A stretch of 64,000 nt of DNA from positions 179,471 through 243,470 of the forward strand of contig JAJDYW010000040.1 of NCBI GenBank assembly GCA_022824925.1. The letters are read 5' to 3'. The notes under the pieces are model-generated. The model searched no databases and was not told where the DNA came from. It saw nothing but the letters and a program-made list of their open reading frames with translations. How positions within the stretch are numbered: position 1 is the first letter of the stretch; each line of letters starts with the position of its first letter. The DNA comes from Dehalococcoidia bacterium (GTDB lineage Bacteria > Chloroflexota > Dehalococcoidia > Tepidiformales > Tepidiformaceae). Position numbers and translations under genes: made by a program. This document shows positions 1-8,811 of this stretch, piece after piece.

Positions 1-1
1 G

Positions 2-835
2 GTGCTGCGATCGTTTCAGCTGCGCTGGAACCTCCCGGAAGCCGGGAGCCTCGAGGTAACGCTCGACCCCGTCGCCGGGCGGGCGGACTCAGGAGCCCTT
101 GACGAAGACCTCGCGGACCTCCTGAGTGAGGTTGCTGAGATGGCAAGCACCTCTGGGAAGGGGGTGCTATTCACACTTGATGAAGTCCAGTATGTAACCA
201 GGGAGGACCTCGGCGCTCTGATCGTGGCCCTCCACCGCATTAGCCAGAACCAACTGCCACTGGTCGTCGCAGGCGCGGGTCTTCCGTCGGTGCCGGCGCT
301 CGCTGGAGAAGCCAAGTCGTACGCGGAGCGACTCTTCCGATTCCTGGACATCGGCAGGCTCGACGAGGGGGAAGCAAAGGCGGCGCTGGCCACGCCTGCC
401 GAGGCAGAGGGAGTGACGTGGCAGCCGGATGCACTCTCGCTCGCGATGGACGTGACCGAGGGATACCCCTACTTCCTGCAGGAGTTTGGAACACAGACCT
501 GGGACGTTGCCCGGGACGGAGCCGCCATCGGCAGGGGTGACGTCGAGGCGGCCATTCCAGTCGCAACCTACGAGCTCGACAGCGGGTTCTTCCGCGTACG
601 GATCGACCGAACCACGGACGCCGAGCGCTCCTACCTCACAGCGATGGCCGCCCATGGCGAAGGGCCATACAACTCAGGAGCCGTAGCCGCCCGTCTCGGG
701 AAGACGACACGCCAGGTAGGACCTGTACGTGACAGCCTTATCAAACGGGGTCTCTGCTATGCGCCCGCCCATGGCGTTATCGCGTTCACGGTCCCGATGT
801 TCGACCAGTTCGTGCGCAGGCAGCTTGGGGCGTGA
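2..835 (+). CDS. AAA-type ATPase, C-terminal part (cut by window edge)
   Basis: This open frame touches the left edge, so the true N-terminus is missing. The visible 277 residues contain a Walker-B-like segment, GVLFTLDEVQYV, near residue 55. After it comes a sensor-like stretch (LPLVVAGAGLPSV) and a C-terminal winged-helix-like half ending YAPAHGVIAFTVPMFDQFVRRQL. This order matches the later part of a STAND/AAA ATPase of the ORC/Cdc6-like or AAA_16 type that hydrolyses ATP and may bind DNA or a partner protein. The Walker A loop is not in view and must lie to the left. The family is reasonably clear; the specific role is unknown. The next gene is on the opposite strand. Confidence 0.7.
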   Translation: MLRSFQLRWNLPEAGSLEVTLDPVAGRADSGALDEDLADLLSEVAEMASTSGKGVLFTLDEVQYVTREDLGALIVALHRISQNQLPLVVAGAGLPSVPALAGEAKSYAERLFRFLDIGRLDEGEAKAALATPAEAEGVTWQPDALSLAMDVTEGYPYFLQEFGTQTWDVARDGAAIGRGDVEAAIPVATYELDSGFFRVRIDRTTDAERSYLTAMAAHGEGPYNSGAVAARLGKTTRQVGPVRDSLIKRGLCYAPAHGVIAFTVPMFDQFVRRQLGA

Positions 836-878
836 ACGGCCGTCGCGTGGCAAGGGCGCTCGCCGAGCCGGCAAGTCG

Positions 879-1532
879 CTAGAGGACGTTGCGCATCAGC
901 TCGACGTGGGTGGTGAGGAAGGCCATGGCCTCGCGGGTGGCGCGGCGGAAGCGGGCGAACTCGGAGTCCTGCAGGGCGAGGTCGTCGAAGCGCTCGAGCT
1001 CGCTCATGGAGTCGAATTCGCCCGCGATGGCGATGGCGTTGGTCCCGCCGGAGAGAGCGGTCCAGGCGCTGGTGGTGGCGTCGATGCCGCGCTCCGCCTG
1101 GTACTGGAGGGCCTCCGCCAGGGAGAGGACGAACTCGCGGTTCTTGCCGGGGAGCACCTCGCCGGTCATGAGCCGGAGGAAGCGCCGGGGGGCGGTCGCC
1201 TCCTCGGCGGAGATGAGGCCCTCGGAGTGGTAGGCGAGGCGGTGGATGGAAGCGTCGGTGCGGCCGGGGAGGAGGTGGCGTTCGACGTCGGCCCAGATGC
1301 CCGCGAAGCGGGCGTCCTGGGTGACCAGGTCGCTGAGTCGCTCCAGCTCCTCGAGGGTGTTGAAGTCCATGACCAGGGAGATGGCGTTCGTGGGGCCGGT
1401 CATGGCGGTCCAGACGGCCGTGCGCGAGCTGATGCCGCGCATCTGCTGGTGCTCGATGGCGACGCGCGCCGCCGAAAGCAGCTCGGCGGTCTGGCCCCGT
1501 TCGACGATGCCGCTGATCAGGCGCCGGTACAT
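879..1532 (-). CDS. Tandem dimeric alpha/beta-barrel-like hypothetical protein
   Basis: The protein has 217 residues and two related halves. Segment TAVWTAMTGPTNAISLVMDF in the first half is matched by TSAWTALSGGTNAIAIAGEF in the second. Each is followed by an E-L-E-R-(L/F)-x-D-L helix and an aromatic-rich end. The pattern resembles NIPSNAP/ABM-like ferredoxin-fold domains duplicated within one chain, but no catalytic residues are obvious. I chose ATG at 1532 over GTG at 1538 because a GGGAG Shine-Dalgarno lies just upstream. It sits downstream of an enoyl-CoA hydratase on the same strand, so it may be co-transcribed. The function is not recognised. Confidence 0.65.
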   Translation of the reverse strand: MYRRLISGIVERGQTAELLSAARVAIEHQQMRGISSRTAVWTAMTGPTNAISLVMDFNTLEELERLSDLVTQDARFAGIWADVERHLLPGRTDASIHRLAYHSEGLISAEEATAPRRFLRLMTGEVLPGKNREFVLSLAEALQYQAERGIDATTSAWTALSGGTNAIAIAGEFDSMSELERFDDLALQDSEFARFRRATREAMAFLTTHVELMRNVL

Positions 1533-1578
1533 ACACACTCCCGCCCGCTCCAGGGCCGCGCCAGTGTAGCAGGCACGT

Positions 1579-2373
1579 TCACCGGCCCTTGAACTCGGGA
1601 TCGCGGCGCTCGAGGAAGGCGCTCATACCCTCGCGGAAGTCCTCGCTGGTGAACATGGGGCGGAGCTGCAGGTAGGTGTGGTCGACGGCGGTCTCGAAGG
1701 TCTCGTCCATGCCGAGACGCATCATGCGCTTGGTGGCCTGCACCGAGTAGGGGGCGTTGCTGGCGATGCGCGCGGCCATGGCGGCAACCTCGGTCATGAG
1801 GTCGTCGTGGGGGACAACGCGGTTCACGAGGCCGAACTCGAGGGAGCGCTCGGCGTCGAGCACGTCGCCCATGAAGGCAATCTCGGCGGCCTTCGCCCAG
1901 CCCACGAGGCGGGGGAGGTACCAGGTGCCGCCGGACTCGGGCAGCACGCCGCGGCGCACGAAGACGGCGCCCAGCTTGGCGCGGTCGCTGGCGATGCGGA
2001 TGTCGCAGCCGAGGGCCATGTCCATGCCGTAGCCGGCGGCGGGGCCGTTGAGGGCGCAGATGACGGGCTTGTCCATGCGGTGGAGGACGAGCGGGGGCGT
2101 GTGGTGCAGGTCGAAGAGGCGGAGGTCGGTGGCGCCGCTCATGTCGTCGCCCTCGGCGCGGGCCTTCAGGTCGAGGCCGGCGCAGAAGCCGCGGCCGGCG
2201 CCGGTGAGCACGACGACGCGAACCTCGGGGTCGGTGTTGGCGCGGTCGAGCTCGGCGGAGAGGGCGGCGAGCATGGGGCCGCTGATGGCGTTCAGCCGCT
2301 CGGGGCGGTTGAGCGTGAGGGTGAGCACGCCGTCGCACTGGTCGACGATGAGTTCGCTGTCGGTCTCGGGCAT
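1579..2373 (-). CDS. Enoyl-CoA hydratase/isomerase family protein
   Basis: This 264-residue crotonase-fold protein probably hydrates or isomerises an acyl-CoA in fatty-acid or aromatic degradation in the cytoplasm. Visible hallmarks are the N-terminal strand VLTLTLNRPERLNAIS, the oxyanion-hole region GAGRGFCAGLDLKARAEG, and NGPAAGYGMDMALGCDIRIA followed by FVRRGVLPESGGTWYLPRLV. The catalytic Glu of the second glycine-rich segment (PESGG) is present. Length is normal for the family. The frame is open to 2463, but ATG 2373 is preceded by AGGAGG at a good distance and begins the conserved domain, so I use it. Exact substrate cannot be told. Confidence 0.93.
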   Translation of the reverse strand: MPETDSELIVDQCDGVLTLTLNRPERLNAISGPMLAALSAELDRANTDPEVRVVVLTGAGRGFCAGLDLKARAEGDDMSGATDLRLFDLHHTPPLVLHRMDKPVICALNGPAAGYGMDMALGCDIRIASDRAKLGAVFVRRGVLPESGGTWYLPRLVGWAKAAEIAFMGDVLDAERSLEFGLVNRVVPHDDLMTEVAAMAARIASNAPYSVQATKRMMRLGMDETFETAVDHTYLQLRPMFTSEDFREGMSAFLERRDPEFKGR

Positions 2374-2422
2374 CTGGGCCTCCTGTTGCGGGGAGTGTTC
2401 CACGGGCGGGGGTGGCGGGCAA

Positions 2423-3199
2423 TCAGCGCAGCAGGTACTCGCCGAGGGTGAGGCCGCGGGCACGCACGTCCTCGGCCATGCGCTGGCCGACCCAGCGGAA
2501 GTGCCAGGGCTCGTAGTCGTAGCCGGTCACGTCCTCGAGGCCTTCGGGGTAGCTCATGACGAATCCGAACTCGTGCGCCCGCCCGGCGAGCCAGCGTCCC
2601 TCCGGGGTATCGCCGAACGCCTGCACGAGGTCAAAGCCGACGGCGGCGCTGGAGAAGTCGACGGTGGTGCCGAGCTGGTGCTCGCTGTGGCCGGCGCGGG
2701 CGCTCACGCGCGAGGCCTGCTCCAGGCCCAGGTCGTTGACGTGGTAGCGGTACGTCTCGGCCTGGGTGGCGTAGCTGCGATAGCTGCTGACGACGGCGAT
2801 GCGGTGACCGGCAGCGGCGGCGGCCTCGAAGAGGGCGAGGAGGTGGGGGAGGACGATATCGATGACCTCCTGGGGGCCGATCGAGTAGGCGGCGGGGATG
2901 GCGACGAGCCCGACCGGGGCGCAGTCCGCTTCGAGGCGGTGGAGCTTGTCGAGGGGCGCGTGGATGTCGTTGCAGGGGACGACGTACACGCCGTCGGCGT
3001 CCGGCGTGGCGGTCGGGGTGGGAGAAGCGGAGTCGTGTTCGACGGGCTCTGGGTCCGCGGGGGAGGACGCTCCGACATCGGCGTCGGGGGTGGGGGAGCG
3101 GGCGACGAGCTCATCGACCACGCCCTCGTCGCCACAGGCGGCGAGCAGGATGAGGAGGATAAGGGCAACGACGATAGCGCGATGACGGCTGCCCTTCAT
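2423..3199 (-). CDS. VanY-like D-Ala-D-Ala carboxypeptidase lipoprotein
   Basis: The start has a basic N-region and a hydrophobic helix ending in the lipobox ILLAAC, so the protein is probably a membrane-anchored lipoprotein. A Pro/Thr-rich linker follows, then a peptidase M15B domain. Zinc and catalytic motifs are visible: SEHQLGTTVDFS (the SxHxxGxAxD motif) and YDYEPWHFRWVG near the C-terminus. The family trims the terminal D-alanine from peptidoglycan precursors outside the membrane. I prefer ATG 3199 to the GTG/ATG choices upstream because a TATGCT hexamer lies seven bases before it and the signal peptide starts cleanly there. Whether it affects glycopeptide tolerance or simply remodels the wall is unknown. 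Confidence 0.88.
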   Translation of the reverse strand: MKGSRHRAIVVALILLILLAACGDEGVVDELVARSPTPDADVGASSPADPEPVEHDSASPTPTATPDADGVYVVPCNDIHAPLDKLHRLEADCAPVGLVAIPAAYSIGPQEVIDIVLPHLLALFEAAAAAGHRIAVVSSYRSYATQAETYRYHVNDLGLEQASRVSARAGHSEHQLGTTVDFSSAAVGFDLVQAFGDTPEGRWLAGRAHEFGFVMSYPEGLEDVTGYDYEPWHFRWVGQRMAEDVRARGLTLGEYLLR

Positions 3200-3245
3200 C
3201 CCGCTCAGCATAGCGCGGCCCCGCAATCCCGCCCGCTCACGCGCC

Positions 3246-4049
3246 CTAGCTGGTGGTGAAGGCGCTGATGCGGGGATCGCGCCGCACGTCGTCGACGAAG
3301 GCGCGCAGGAGGGCGTTCGTCATGGCCGGGTTCTCAAGCTGAAGGAAGTGTCCCCCACCGGTCACGGGTTCCTGGCGCAGGAAGAACGTGATCTGCCGGA
3401 GCCGCTCGGGGTCGCCGAGGGGCTGGTTCCCCCAGAGCGCCATGAAGGGCTTCTTGTCGGCGGCCTGGAGGAGGGCGCCGAGGTTCTGGGAGAAGTAGCC
3501 GTTGTCGGTGAGCTGGCCGGCGGCGACCTGCGGCTCGCAAGCGAGCATGCGCTCCTCGACGTGCTCTCGGATGTCGGGGGCGGCGGAGTCGCCGAAGAAG
3601 CGCTCGAAGAAGACGCCGGCGGGTTCCATCGAGCCGGAGTCGCGGATCTGGGCGGCGAGGCCGCCCATCGCGCCGCGGGCGGCGGAGTCGAGGGGCGGGT
3701 CGACGATGACGGTGCCGATGACTCGCTCCTCGTGGCGGGTATTGGCAAGGAGGGCCGCGAGCCCGCCGATGTCGTGCCCGGCCACGACGGCGGCGCCCAT
3801 GCCGCGGTCGTCGATGACGGCGGCGATGTCGTCGGCGGCCTGGGTGAGGTCGTACGGGGGCGTGAGGGAGGACTCGCCGCAGCCGCGCAGATCGAGCGCG
3901 AGGCAGTGGAAGTCCTTCGAGAGATCCGCGAACTGGGGCTCCCAGAAGGAGCGGTCGCCGGCCCAGCCGTGGACGAAGATGAAGGGCGGAGCGCCCTGCC
4001 CCGCCTCGTCGTACCCGAGGGAGGCGCCGCCGATCTCGAGGGCGGGCAT
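3246..4049 (-). CDS. Alpha/beta hydrolase
   Basis: This 267-residue alpha/beta-hydrolase-fold enzyme acts in the cytoplasm on an unknown ester, epoxide or halide. Seen are the oxyanion HGWAGD motif and DLRGCGES. The nucleophile elbow reads VVAGHDIGGLAA, i.e. G-H-D-x-G-G with Asp as nucleophile, as in epoxide hydrolases and haloalkane dehalogenases. The C-terminal GGGHFLQLENP supplies the catalytic His. Its ATG shares one base with the stop of the upstream hydrolase (TGATG), so the two are translationally coupled. The long frame upstream of 4049 is an extension inside the neighbouring gene and is not used. The Asp nucleophile makes an epoxide-hydrolase-like role plausible but not proven. Confidence 0.88.
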   Translation of the reverse strand: MPALEIGGASLGYDEAGQGAPPFIFVHGWAGDRSFWEPQFADLSKDFHCLALDLRGCGESSLTPPYDLTQAADDIAAVIDDRGMGAAVVAGHDIGGLAALLANTRHEERVIGTVIVDPPLDSAARGAMGGLAAQIRDSGSMEPAGVFFERFFGDSAAPDIREHVEERMLACEPQVAAGQLTDNGYFSQNLGALLQAADKKPFMALWGNQPLGDPERLRQITFFLRQEPVTGGGHFLQLENPAMTNALLRAFVDDVRRDPRISAFTTS

Positions 4050-5194
4050 CAGGCCCGGCCACTCCGTCGCCGTCTGCCGCGGACGCGGCGGCGCGCGGCG
4101 CGCACGGGGCGAGCGGCTTGCTCGCGGACGCGGCGGCGGGCGCCTCCCCCGCGCGAAGACGAGGAGAAGAGGGCTCCGAGCGCGAGCAGGACCGCGCCCG
4201 CGACGGCGGCGCCGGCGATCAGCGGGAGCCAGGGGAAACGCCGATCGCGGTCGCGCCACTCGCGGCGCCTGTCCTCGATGTCCTCCGGGATGGGGAAGGA
4301 GGCGGGTTCGGGCTCGGGCTCGACGTCGGGTTCGGGGAAGCGACCGGCCTCGACGTCGTCCAGGAAGGCGGTGACGGCGGCCGTGAAGTCGTCTGGGTTG
4401 TCGCCGGGGACGCTGTGGCCGGCGGCGGGGACGACGACGAGGCGTCCGGCGCCCATCTCGGCGACGACCCGCTCGGCGACCTCCTGGCTGAGGATGTCGC
4501 TCTGCTCGCCGCGCAGGAGGAGGACGGGCGGGGCGAGCTCGCGGAAGCGCTGCCAGAGCTCGTCGCTGCCGACCTCGCTGCCGACGCGGACGGCGCCCTC
4601 GCCCTCGCGGAAGCGCTTGTCGAACTTCCAGGTCCACTTGCCGTTCTCGAGGGGCTTGAGGCGGTGGCGCATGCGCTCGCGGATGTTCTCCTCGGTGCGG
4701 CGGGTGTTGAAGCGCATGGCGTTCGCGACGAACTCATCGAAGTCGAGCTCGTCGGGGCCGCGAGTGAAGCGCATGATGTTGTCGACGCCCTCGCGGGCGG
4801 CCTCGGGGCCGACATCGACGAGGATGAGGGCGCTTACGCGCTCGGGGTGCCGGTAGGTGTACTCGACGGCGTTGAGGCCGCCCATGCTGTGGCCCATGAG
4901 GATGAAGCGCTCGAGGCCGAGGGCAACGCGGACGGCTTCGACATCGGCCACGAAGCTCTCGCGGGTGTAGTCGCCGTCGGGGGCCCACTGGCTGTCGCCG
5001 TGGCCGCGCTGGTCGAGGTTGAGGAGGCGGAAGCGGTCGGCGGCGCGCTGCCCGAACTCGTCGAACATGTGGCCGGAGACGCCGAAGCCGTGCAGGGCGA
5101 GGATGACGGGGGCGTCATCGGGCCCCCACTCCTGGTAGGCCAGCTGCAGATCGGCGCCGGCGGTGGTGGTGCGTTCGCGGTAGGTCGCAGTCAG
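4049..5194 (-). CDS. Alpha/beta hydrolase with C-terminal membrane anchor
   Basis: The N-terminal 270 residues form an alpha/beta hydrolase: LHGFGVSGHMFDEF, LDQRGHGDS, nucleophile elbow ILMGHSMGGLNA (Ser) and VVPAAGHSVPGDNP (His). An acidic Pro/Glu linker, a single hydrophobic helix (LPLIAGAAVAGAVLLALGAL) and a strongly Arg-rich tail follow, so the catalytic domain is probably tethered to the membrane with the basic tail inside. The start is unusual. The only standard upstream start, GTG 5257, lies before a TATTAT -10-like site at 5248-5253. A CTG at 5194 has GGAGGG seven bases upstream and fits the conserved N-terminus, so I place the start there with moderate confidence. Confidence 0.8.
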   Translation of the reverse strand: MTATYRERTTTAGADLQLAYQEWGPDDAPVILALHGFGVSGHMFDEFGQRAADRFRLLNLDQRGHGDSQWAPDGDYTRESFVADVEAVRVALGLERFILMGHSMGGLNAVEYTYRHPERVSALILVDVGPEAAREGVDNIMRFTRGPDELDFDEFVANAMRFNTRRTEENIRERMRHRLKPLENGKWTWKFDKRFREGEGAVRVGSEVGSDELWQRFRELAPPVLLLRGEQSDILSQEVAERVVAEMGAGRLVVVPAAGHSVPGDNPDDFTAAVTAFLDDVEAGRFPEPDVEPEPEPASFPIPEDIEDRRREWRDRDRRFPWLPLIAGAAVAGAVLLALGALFSSSSRGGGARRRVREQAARPVRAARRRVRGRRRRSGRA

Positions 5195-5285
5195 GGGTCG
5201 GCCCTCCGCAACGGACTCGCGGCGCGGACAACCGCCGCGGGCTCTCGATAATAGCACCGGGGGCGGTGTGCGCCGGGGCAGGGAC

Positions 5286-5825
5286 TCAGGCGCCGAGCTC
5301 GATGTAGCGCTCGACGACCCAGCGGAGCGCGTCGGAGGCGGTGACGACGCGGTAGCCCCCGGCGGTGTTCATGGGCACATGGCGGAAGCCCCCGTCGGCC
5401 ATCTTGTGGAGGGCCACGGCGACGGTTTCGTTTTCGCGCACCAGCACCGGGTCGGTGGTCATGTATTCGGCCACGGGGGCATCGAGGGCGCCGGGGCGGC
5501 CGGCGACCTTCTTGAGGACGTCACGCTCGGTGAAGATGCCCGAGAGGGAGCCGCCCTCCACGACAAGCACGGCGCCGCCCTTGTTCTCGACGAGGAGGTT
5601 GACGGCCTCGCGGACGGTGGCGGTGGGAGCGACGGCAGGGGGGCGCTGCAGGCGCAGGGAGGTGAGGGGCTCGCTGAAGGCGCTCTCGCTGATGGCCTGG
5701 TCGGTCTCGGGGATGTCGACGCTGAGCAGCGGTTGCCCGCAGTTCTCGCAGCGATCAACGCCCGCGATGTTGGCCGCCCCGCAGTCGGGGCAGGTGACCA
5801 GCTCGGCGCCGGTGTGACTGGTCAT
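5286..5825 (-). CDS. Zinc-ribbon plus CBS-pair regulatory protein
   Basis: This 179-residue protein has an N-terminal zinc ribbon (CPDCGAANIAGVDRCENCG) and then two CBS repeats; the first includes GIFTERDVLKKVAG and the second GFRHVPMNTAGGYRVVTASD. CBS pairs usually bind adenosyl nucleotides such as AMP, ATP or SAM and switch the activity of a partner. It lies 34 bases downstream of korB on the same strand, and another CBS protein precedes korA, so it probably senses energy state for the ferredoxin oxidoreductase (inference). ATG 5825 is preceded by GGGAGG; the upstream frame extension overlaps korB and is rejected. Confidence 0.86.
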   Translation of the reverse strand: MTSHTGAELVTCPDCGAANIAGVDRCENCGQPLLSVDIPETDQAISESAFSEPLTSLRLQRPPAVAPTATVREAVNLLVENKGGAVLVVEGGSLSGIFTERDVLKKVAGRPGALDAPVAEYMTTDPVLVRENETVAVALHKMADGGFRHVPMNTAGGYRVVTASDALRWVVERYIELGA

Positions 5826-5859
5826 GGGGCCTCCCGTGCGTCGGGGCGGCGGGGCCGCC

Positions 5860-6894
5860 CTAGAGCACGCTCCAGGTTTCGGGGCCGGCGATGAGCGCTT
5901 CGAGATCGGGCTCCGCCCGGTCCTTCGCGACCTCGACCTGCTCGGCCACGAGACCGTCGTAGGTTTCGCGTTCGACCTGCCGGAAGATGCCGAGGGGCAC
6001 GGGGAACTCGGGGTAGTCCATGCCACTGAGGATCATCGGCAGGGCGATGTCGGTGCGGCCGGTGTCGTGCACCAGCAGATCGTCATCGCTGAGGGGGTTC
6101 TCGACGACCTCCGGCTGGAAGCCGTTGAGGCGGACGCCGTGCTCGAGGTGCTTGCCGAAGCGCAGCGGCTTGCCGTTCTCCAGGTAGACCATGCGGTCCT
6201 GGCGAACGTCCTTGTCGGCGAAGGAGGCGAAGGCGCCGTCGTTGTAGATGTTGCAGTTCTGGAAGACCTCGACGAAGGCGGCGCCCCGGTGCTGGGCCGC
6301 GAGCCCGAGGGTCTCCTCGAGGTGCCTGGTGTCGCGATCGACGGAGCGGGCGACGAAGGTGGCGCCCGAGGCGAGGGCCAGCTTGATCGGGTCGATGGGC
6401 ACCTCGGTCGTACCCAGGGGGGCCGACTTCGTGACCTTGCCGATGGGCGAGGTGGGGGAGTACTGGCCCTTGGTGAGGCCGTAGATGCGGTTGTTGAAGA
6501 GCACCACGGTCACATCGACGTTGCGGCGGAGCAGGTGCATGAGGTGGTTCCCGCCGATGCTGAGGCCGTCGCCATCGCCGGTGACGACGAAGACGGTAAG
6601 CTCGGGGCGGGCGGTCTTGAGGCCGGTCGCGATGGCGGGGGCGCGGCCGTGGATGGTGTGGAAGCCGTAGGTGTTGACGTAGTAGGGGAAGCGGCTGGAG
6701 CAGCCGATCCCGCTGACGAAGACGATGTTCTCGCGGGGGATACGGAGGCCGGGAAGGGTCTTCTGCATCTGGGCGAGGATCGAGTAGTCCCCACAGCCCG
6801 GGCACCAGCGCACTTCCTGGTCGGAAACGAAGTCCTTCCGCGTGAGGAGAGGGATCTCCTCCTCGATGGCCCCGTTGGAACCTGCTGCCGTCAC
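5860..6894 (-). CDS. korB: 2-oxoacid:ferredoxin oxidoreductase, beta subunit
   Basis: The 344-residue beta subunit binds thiamine diphosphate and an iron-sulfur cluster. It joins the alpha subunit to decarboxylate a 2-oxoacid, probably 2-oxoglutarate, to an acyl-CoA with reduction of ferredoxin. It shows the WCPGCGDYS cysteine motif near residue 30, VSGIGCSSRFP, and the TPP-binding GDGDGLSIGGNH with NNRIYGLTKGQ. Length is standard for KorB. It follows korA with a 29-base gap on the same strand. Pyruvate is an alternative substrate that cannot be excluded, but the fused gamma-alpha partner favours the oxygen-tolerant KorAB type seen in aerobes such as mycobacteria. Confidence 0.94.
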   Translation of the reverse strand: MTAAGSNGAIEEEIPLLTRKDFVSDQEVRWCPGCGDYSILAQMQKTLPGLRIPRENIVFVSGIGCSSRFPYYVNTYGFHTIHGRAPAIATGLKTARPELTVFVVTGDGDGLSIGGNHLMHLLRRNVDVTVVLFNNRIYGLTKGQYSPTSPIGKVTKSAPLGTTEVPIDPIKLALASGATFVARSVDRDTRHLEETLGLAAQHRGAAFVEVFQNCNIYNDGAFASFADKDVRQDRMVYLENGKPLRFGKHLEHGVRLNGFQPEVVENPLSDDDLLVHDTGRTDIALPMILSGMDYPEFPVPLGIFRQVERETYDGLVAEQVEVAKDRAEPDLEALIAGPETWSVL

Positions 6895-6923
6895 TGCAAA
6901 GCCTCCCGCGGCGAGGATCGCCG

Positions 6924-8804
6924 CTAGAACTCGAACTCGAAGGGGCCGGACACGCCCAGGACCTCGTCGATCTTCCCGCAGATCTCCGTGATCTTGAAGG
7001 GCTGGCCCGCGATCTTGTTGAAGGGAATCGCATCGACGAGGTACTGCGAGCGGACGAGCACCGAGAGCTGTCCGTTGTTGAGCTCGGGAACGAGCACCCT
7101 GTCGTAGCGCGAGAGCACCTCCCCGAGGTTGGCGGGGAAGGGGTTGAGGTGGCGGAGGTGGGCGGAGGCGACGGACTTGCCCTCGGAACGCGCCCGCTCG
7201 CCCGCGCTGGTGATGGCCCCGTAGGTGCCGCCCCAGCCGAGCAGGAGCAGGTCGCCCTCCTGCGGTCCCGTCACCTCGAGGTCGGGCACCTCGTCGACGA
7301 CGCGCGCAACGCGCTCGGCGCGGGTGAGCGTCATCTGGTGGTGGTTGCCCGGCTCATAGTTGATGTCGCCCGTCTCGTAGGACTTCTCGAGGCCGCCCAC
7401 GCGGTGCTCGAAGCCGGCCTGGCCGGGTACCGCCCAGGCGCGCGCCAGCGTCTCGGGATCGCGCTCGTAAGCGTGCGAGACGCGGGCGGGATCGGCGTAG
7501 CGATACGTGATCGGCTCGATCTCCTCGAGGCGGGGGATGGGCCACGGCTGGGAGCCGTTCGCGAGGTAGCCATCGCTGAGCATGATCACGGGGACCATGT
7601 ACTTGAGGGCGATGCGGAAGGCCTCGATGGCCATCCAGAAGCAGTCCCCCGGGGTGGACGGCGCGATGAGAACGACGGGAGAGTCGCCGTTCCGGCCGTA
7701 CATCGCCTGGAGGAGGTCGGCCTGCTCGGTCTTGGTGGGCATGCCCGTGCTGGGGCCGGCGCGCTGGACATCGAGGATGACGAGCGGGAGCTCGGCCATG
7801 ACGGCGAGGTTGAGACCCTCGCTCTTGAGGGCGAGGCCGGGGCCGCTGGTGCCGGTGAGCGCCATCTGCCCCGCGTAGGAGGCGCCGATGGCCGCGCAGA
7901 CGGCGCTGATCTCGTCCTCCGCCTGCATCGTCTTCACGCCGAAGCGCTTGTAGCTGGCGAGCTCGTGGAGCACGTCGGAGGCAGGGGTGATGGGGTAGCT
8001 CGCGTAAAAGAGCGGCAGTCCGGCCAGGTGCGAGGCGGTGACGAACCCGAGGGCCGTGGCCTCGTTCCCGCTGATGTGCCGGTAGATGCCCGGCGCGACA
8101 TCGGCGGGGGGCACCTCGTAGCGCTCGTGCACGAGCTCGCTGGTCTCGCCGAAGGCGTTGCCGGCACGGAGGGCGCGGAGGTTCGCCTCGAGCACCACGG
8201 GGTTGCGCTGGAACTTGTCCGAGGCCCAGCGCTCGACCGTGTCCATGGGCCGGCTGAAGAGCCAGAGGACGAGGCCGAGGGCGTAGAAGTTCCGCGAGCG
8301 GAAGCGCTCCTTGGCGCCCAGCTCGAGGCTGTCGAGGGCGGCCGCGTTGTGCTTCGTGATGTCGATGCGCAGGAGGCGGTAGGGCGAGAGCGAGCCGTCC
8401 TCGAGGGGGTTGCTCTCGTAGCCGGCCTTGCGCAGGTTGTTGGGGTTGAACTCGCCCTCGTCGACGATGAGGAGGCCGCCGGGGACGAGGTCGCCGAGGT
8501 TGGTCTTGAGGGCGGCGGGGTTCATGGCAACGAGCGCATCGGGGTTGTCCCCAGGCGTGTGGATGTCGTTGCTGGAGAAAGAGAGCTGGAAGCCGGAGAC
8601 GCCGGGAAGGGAGCCGGTTGGGGCGCGGATCTCGGCAGGGTAGTCGGGCAGGGTGGCGAGGTCGTTCCCGTAGACGGCGGTCGTACGGGTGAACTGAGTC
8701 CCGGTGAGCTGCATGCCGTCGCCGGAGTCGCCCGCGAACCGGATGGTGACGCGGTCTCGCGTGGTGACGGCTTCAGAAAGCGGAGACTCGATTTCGGTTG
8801 TCAT
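6924..8804 (-). CDS. korA: 2-oxoacid:ferredoxin oxidoreductase, fused gamma-alpha subunit
   Basis: The 626-residue protein starts with the gamma domain (RFAGDSGDGMQLTGTQF near residue 25) and continues into the alpha pyrimidine-binding domain, with ASYPITPASDVLHELA near 270, QAEDEISAVCAAIGASYAG and GTSGPGLALKSE. The C-terminal region (LLLGWGGTYGAI, HLRHLNPFP) is the transketolase-C-like part. This gamma-alpha fusion is the normal architecture of two-subunit KorAB enzymes. Its ATG is seven bases after the stop of the upstream CBS gene and it is followed by korB, so the four genes form one operon. Substrate specificity is inferred from architecture, not shown. Confidence 0.94.
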   Translation of the reverse strand: MTTEIESPLSEAVTTRDRVTIRFAGDSGDGMQLTGTQFTRTTAVYGNDLATLPDYPAEIRAPTGSLPGVSGFQLSFSSNDIHTPGDNPDALVAMNPAALKTNLGDLVPGGLLIVDEGEFNPNNLRKAGYESNPLEDGSLSPYRLLRIDITKHNAAALDSLELGAKERFRSRNFYALGLVLWLFSRPMDTVERWASDKFQRNPVVLEANLRALRAGNAFGETSELVHERYEVPPADVAPGIYRHISGNEATALGFVTASHLAGLPLFYASYPITPASDVLHELASYKRFGVKTMQAEDEISAVCAAIGASYAGQMALTGTSGPGLALKSEGLNLAVMAELPLVILDVQRAGPSTGMPTKTEQADLLQAMYGRNGDSPVVLIAPSTPGDCFWMAIEAFRIALKYMVPVIMLSDGYLANGSQPWPIPRLEEIEPITYRYADPARVSHAYERDPETLARAWAVPGQAGFEHRVGGLEKSYETGDINYEPGNHHQMTLTRAERVARVVDEVPDLEVTGPQEGDLLLLGWGGTYGAITSAGERARSEGKSVASAHLRHLNPFPANLGEVLSRYDRVLVPELNNGQLSVLVRSQYLVDAIPFNKIAGQPFKITEICGKIDEVLGVSGPFEFEF

Positions 8805-8811
8805 CCTGTGA

